A DNA stretch of 64,000 bases from Chrysomallon squamiferum. Taxonomy: Eukaryota; Mollusca; Gastropoda; Neomphalida; Peltospiridae. The DNA is taken from assembly GCA_012295275.1 (NCBI GenBank), contig CM022679.1, positions 3,288,412 to 3,352,411 on the forward strand, given 5' to 3'. A program made the position numbers and the translations under genes. The notes beneath the pieces were generated by a model. The model made no database searches. It had not been told where the DNA came from and saw only the letters and a program-made list of their open reading frames with translations. Shown here one piece after another: positions 59,889 to 64,000 of the stretch (positions are counted from its first letter, which is position 1; every line of letters begins with the position of its first letter).

Positions 59889-61628
59889 ATGTGCTGGCAA
59901 GCTGTATTAGTGTTTTTCTATTTAATGCTGACAAATGTATCAGCTGAAGGTAAAACTGAGAATATTTATTACCAGCAAGCACTAACACATACGTAGTACA
60001 TGGATATATACAACAGACATCAGAAATATCTTTAAAGAAAAACTCTTCAAATAATTGTTGTTGATTAGAATCAAAACTTTTTCAATAATGTTATGTTTTG
60101 TTTTCTTTTTTCATATTTTCTAGAATTTTAAAGAATTTTTCTTTGAAGTTTTTACTAAAAACATAATAAATTTTGACGGGGGAGGAGGGTCAATGAAATT
60201 TTATGATGAAGATTCAAAGTCGAAGGACACCGAAATAGTATAAGAAGCACTGGTTACAGGTTGCAGAGGATTTTTATTCTTTTTCTTCAGATGATCACAG
60301 GATTGTTTGCTATTATTCAAACTGGGCTCAGTTCAGACACGGCAAAGCAAAGTTCGTCCCAGAAAACATAAATCCTTCGTTTTGCACTCATCTCGTTTAC
60401 GCATCTGCGTATCTGAATGTCAACCATGAAACGCAGAAAGGTCAGAAAGAGAGAAAGATGAAAGATTTAAAACTGTTTTACTTGTTTACTATTCACAGAA
60501 AAGTGTTAGTAAGCAGCGTCTTTACATGCAGTAAATACTAAAGTAAAGGAATGCGAAAGATGCACTTCATTCGACACGCTAACGAGAAATAATAATACTC
60601 TAACGTTTTTCTTTTTTAAAATTTAATAATATTAAGTAGAAAACATATTTGCCTGAATTTTTCGTGCAAGGTCATTTCATGGTCATATAATCCATAAGTC
60701 ATATTTAAGGTTAAGGTAAAGATAAAAAGTTAAAGGTCACAAAAATAAAATTATAGAAAAAAAGTAATGATATTTTTGGAATACTTGTTAAAAAACACCT
60801 TGCTAGAAATACCCATTTCAGCAAATTTACAAGACTGAAAGGGCCATATCTCGGAAAACACTTGTTCTATCAAGAATTTTCTTTGAGATCGAATTGTTGG
60901 TTGTTCTCTTCTTAATTTAACATTTTAAAATTGTTACATATACCACACAACCTGTACAGAGGAGAATGTATTACATGTAAAGAATGAATTAATAAATAAA
61001 TATTGATACTCGTATACACACACACAGACACACACACACACGCAAGTATACATATAAAATGCATTATTGCTATTTCACAAAATAATCGGATGGATTTCAT
61101 TTTTACAGTTGAAATAAAAGCTTCAGAATGGAACGACGAATCTACTGGAGATTTCATGGGAATGTAGGTTACCATAGTTACGTGACATACATACTATTTA
61201 TTTTTGTAGATATTATTTTATTTCAAAATATGATAAAATGTATTATTTGTGCAATTCTTTTGAAATATAATATTAAATTATTTTTGAACTTATGTAAAGA
61301 GACAGCGATCGACAAAGAATATTTAGAATAAGTTTATTTTGTCGAATGTGAGAGGATCGGGTACATTTTGTCTTTATTCGTTTTTGTCAGTATTCAACGT
61401 GAATTGTAAAGTATATAAGTCGTCTTCGTGAGCCGTATATATGGAATAATGATAATTTAGAATCAAGAACGGAGAAAACATTTGACAATAAATTTGAAGA
61501 AAAAAGATCTAAAGTTCAAATGGGATTAGAAGTGAAAGAGAAAAACTGTGTAGACTTCTTTAGTAGTTGAATGCTACCGAAAACAATATTAATGAAGATG
61601 CAGATACTGAGGCATGATAAGCAAACAC

Positions 61629-61704
<76 letters not shown>

Positions 61705-63764
61705 TCACAGACACACACACACAGATATATATACATACATACATATACAAACATGTCTAAATTTAATTAACCTTTTTGTAAATAATGTTTTACTTGAAGG
61801 TATGAAAAATTTCAAAAAATTGGTCATTTATATTCGAATGTCAAAGTGCTTCTCGCTGTTGATGGATGGAACAAACTAACTAACTTTCGAAGTACTATTT
61901 TTTTAACACCGGAGAAACGCAAACAGTTTGCGACAGATGCAGCCGCTTTCTTAAGACAACATAATTTTGATGGTATCGATATGCAGTACAAATACGAGGA
62001 CGAAGATTATTTAGTAGAAGACAAGATTGTATTCGTTAGGACTGTGGAGGTAATTTTTAGCTGGTTTCTTTAATAAGTCTCAGGCATATTCTGTATTTTT
62101 CGTTCATTATTTTATCTTATATAAAGTTATTTGCTTCATTCACATGAAACAAATTAAGAATTGATTAATTGTTATTTCAAAAATCCTTCCTGAAATATAA
62201 TAAATTAGATACTGTTTCCTGTAGACCGTGAAAGACACATTTACTGAAGAAGCTACCAAAATGAACAGATCTAGACTCTTAGTGGTTGTATCGACAAATG
62301 TCGCTCCAACAGAATTCTTACCCTTGAATGCTGGGCTCCTAATGTGCAGGTAGTGTACAGAAATAATCGAAATCTTTAGATAAGAGCAAGAAATGTCACA
62401 TAATATAAAGAAGGTCCCTCAGTGAATAAATAAATCAATATAAGTTCAATTACCTGTAAAGAAATTTTGAGGTTAATAATTATTGTTTGGCCTTCAGGTC
62501 TTTTTTTCTATCAGAATCCAGAAATGGGGGTGAACTAATTTTTAATCTGTCAAAACGATCTAATATGAAATAAAATTTTGACACGTGCATGCTTCAGTAA
62601 TATGTACGAAAAACAAACAAATCGTATGAATAAAACAACCTTTTATTTTCAGAGGCTGTTATTTTAAAGAATTTTATACATTTCAGACATATTGATTTCT
62701 TGAACCTCATGGTGTATAGATTCCATGGTCCATGGGATAACTTTACAGGACACTTCAGTCCTCTTTTTCAGAGGATTAGTTATCTGAGAAACAATGTTGT
62801 GAGTCCATGTATTCAATATAAGAAAGAACAACTATACTGTTGTATTATTAATATTCATTCATGAGAAAAGCAACAAAAGTCTGCTGGTCATTTTAGCTTA
62901 TTAGTTCCAATTTGATATATAATTTTTCTGTTGTTGTTGTGTTCTTGTTTGTGTTTATTTTTTTAGTGTTTTTGTTTTCTTAAATAATAAAGCTAACGAT
63001 ACATTTTTCTTTCCTTTTATTTCCTTGTTCTTCTTCTTTTTTTTTTTCTTTCTTCTTTTTTTTAAATCGATTTTCTTCCTGTTTCTTCTTATTCTTCTTT
63101 TATTATTTCATCTTTTCGCAGAATAGTGCAATGAAATCCTGGAAATCTCTTTCATGTCCTAAAGAAAAGCTAAATCTGGGAATAGCACTGTTTGGTCGAT
63201 CATATAATCTCACATCAAACAAAGATGGTATAAATGCGCCTGCTACTCCAGGAAGACGTGGTTTGTACACTCAAACTGAAGGATTTCTGGCACATTACGA
63301 GGTCAGATATACACAAGTTTGTCTGTATGTGTACATAAAATGATAAATGTAATTTTTTTATAAATTTAGTTTCATGACGACATTCACCTTATTTTCTAAA
63401 CCTTTATTACGTATTCATTATGTTTAATAAAAAAATGTATTTTATAAAGATAATATAAATTAAAAACTAATAAAAGGAACCTTAATAACGAATTTTGCTT
63501 GATTATTACTTTATTTCATATACTTTAATATCTTATTTTCTTTTTCTCTGAGAGATATATTATTAAGATTTATTTGATTAAACTTTTGTATCCCATTTTT
63601 TTTCAATAAAGACATTTTTTACATATATGTATTAAATTATTTAGATATGTAAAATGAAGACTAACTATACTAAGGAGATATACATAAAAGATGAAAGGGT
63701 TTTTTATATGGTTCATGGAAATCAATGGGTTGCATACGAAAATGATAGAAGTATTAGAATTAAG
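59889..63764 (+). CDS. GH18 chitinase-like protein, gene 4 (partial, exons 1-8, runs off the window)
   Basis: Coding exons: 59889-59949, 60291-60440, 61109-61163, 61800-62049, 62225-62349, 62687-62798, 63122-63301, 63645-63764; 1053 nt, 351 codons, all in phase with the other copies. Exons 9-11 should lie beyond 64000. Signal peptide at residues 1-20. This is the most divergent copy at the active site: the catalytic strand reads [10 protein letters not shown] (Q151, Y152, K153), and the TYD motif is VYR (R225 replaces Asp). AVDGW (D110) and an NFT sequon are kept. The final exon in the window ends RIKIK-like (S-I-R-I-K) before a good GTAGG donor. Likely a non-hydrolytic secreted lectin-like protein, like its neighbours. 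Exon calls rest on alignment to genes 1-3 and clean splice sites. Confidence 0.83.
61633..61730. repeat. (TC)n then (AC)n compound tract in gene 4 intron 3
   Basis: About 58 bases of TC followed by an AC-rich run, 70 bases before exon 4. Confidence 0.9.
61800..62049 (+). CDS. Gene 4 exon 4: GH18 active-site exon with Q/Y/K replacements
   Basis: A 250 nt exon encoding LLAVDGWN and [10 protein letters not shown]. Beyond the Asp-to-Gln and Glu-to-Lys changes, the Trp of the motif is Tyr152, which the other three copies keep as Trp. An acidic stretch (EDEDY) follows where active enzymes carry a substrate-binding loop. Confidence 0.84.
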
Positions 63765-64000
63765 GTAGGTTTTTGCATAAAAAAACACTCTTAAACATAC
63801 TTTCGAGGCTCGTATGCGGTATCTGAAATATTTGAAGTTTATATATATATATATATCTGCCTAGTTACACACATAGATTCATACATAAATACAGACATAC
63901 ATACATAATATACATACATATCATACGTTCGAGTCTCGTCAGCGGCATCTGACGGGTTTGTGAGGTCGTGATTGGACTTTGTCCTCCTGCGCCAATGCAT
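63765..64000. other. Start of gene 4 intron 8, possible SINE-like end
   Basis: After the exon 8 donor there is TA and ATAC repeat DNA. From 63924 the sequence becomes GC-rich with GTTCGAGTCTCG, resembling a tRNA-type B box, and continues to the window edge. Too short to classify. Confidence 0.25.

Overview
This window looks like animal nuclear DNA. It is very AT-rich and full of long, pure microsatellites. Its only clear genes are split into many short exons with GT-AG introns, and nothing bacterial (operons, ribosome binding sites) is visible. The combination of long (GA)n, (ATAC)n, (TTA)n and (ACT)n tracts with secreted GH18 chitinase-like genes suggests a lophotrochozoan, probably a mollusc. 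That assignment is an inference and the species cannot be told from this sequence.

Positions 1-30700 are gene-poor. 1-15300 holds simple repeats, a few short minisatellites and no convincing gene. About 15340-18520 and 20822-23870 are two direct copies of a roughly 3.1 kb unit. Each copy carries a promoter-like core (CCAAT, TATA, then a fused E-box/CRE palindrome), two copies of a ~110 bp sub-repeat and two copies of a hairpin repeat. Two more hairpin copies lie just before the second unit. From 23920 to about 25560 there are exon-like fragments, including an unmistakable ABC-transporter Walker A peptide followed by a stop, so at least part is a broken gene. At 26453-27091 and 28228-29015 lie two pogo/Tigger-like DNA transposon remnants in opposite orientation; the second is complete, with terminal inverted repeats and TA target duplications. 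A possible orphan terminal exon lies at 29268-29564.

Positions 30970-64000 are a head-to-tail array of four paralogous GH18 chitinase-like genes, all on the + strand. Three are complete and the fourth runs off the window. I reconstructed 11 coding exons for each of genes 1-3 (417, 417 and 415 residues) and eight for gene 4. Intron phases are the same in every copy. Each product has a signal peptide and a GH18 barrel with its alpha/beta insertion, and lacks a C-terminal chitin-binding domain. In all four the catalytic DxxDxDxE motif is altered to DxxD-x-(H/Q)-x-(K/N), so they should be non-hydrolytic lectin-like proteins comparable to YKL-40 or chi-lectins.

The array shows active turnover. 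Gene 3 carries a second copy of the penultimate exon inside a gene-1-like segment embedded in gene-2-like intron. The intron 7 start is identical between genes 1 and 3 over about 127 bases although the adjoining exon differs by about a fifth. Complementary (GA)n and (TC)n tracts sit in introns 2 and 7 of gene 1, and (ACT)n arrays precede the last exon of genes 1-3. Together this suggests a recently amplified, rapidly diversifying family of secreted carbohydrate-binding proteins, of the sort used in immunity, shell or cuticle matrix, or glandular secretions.
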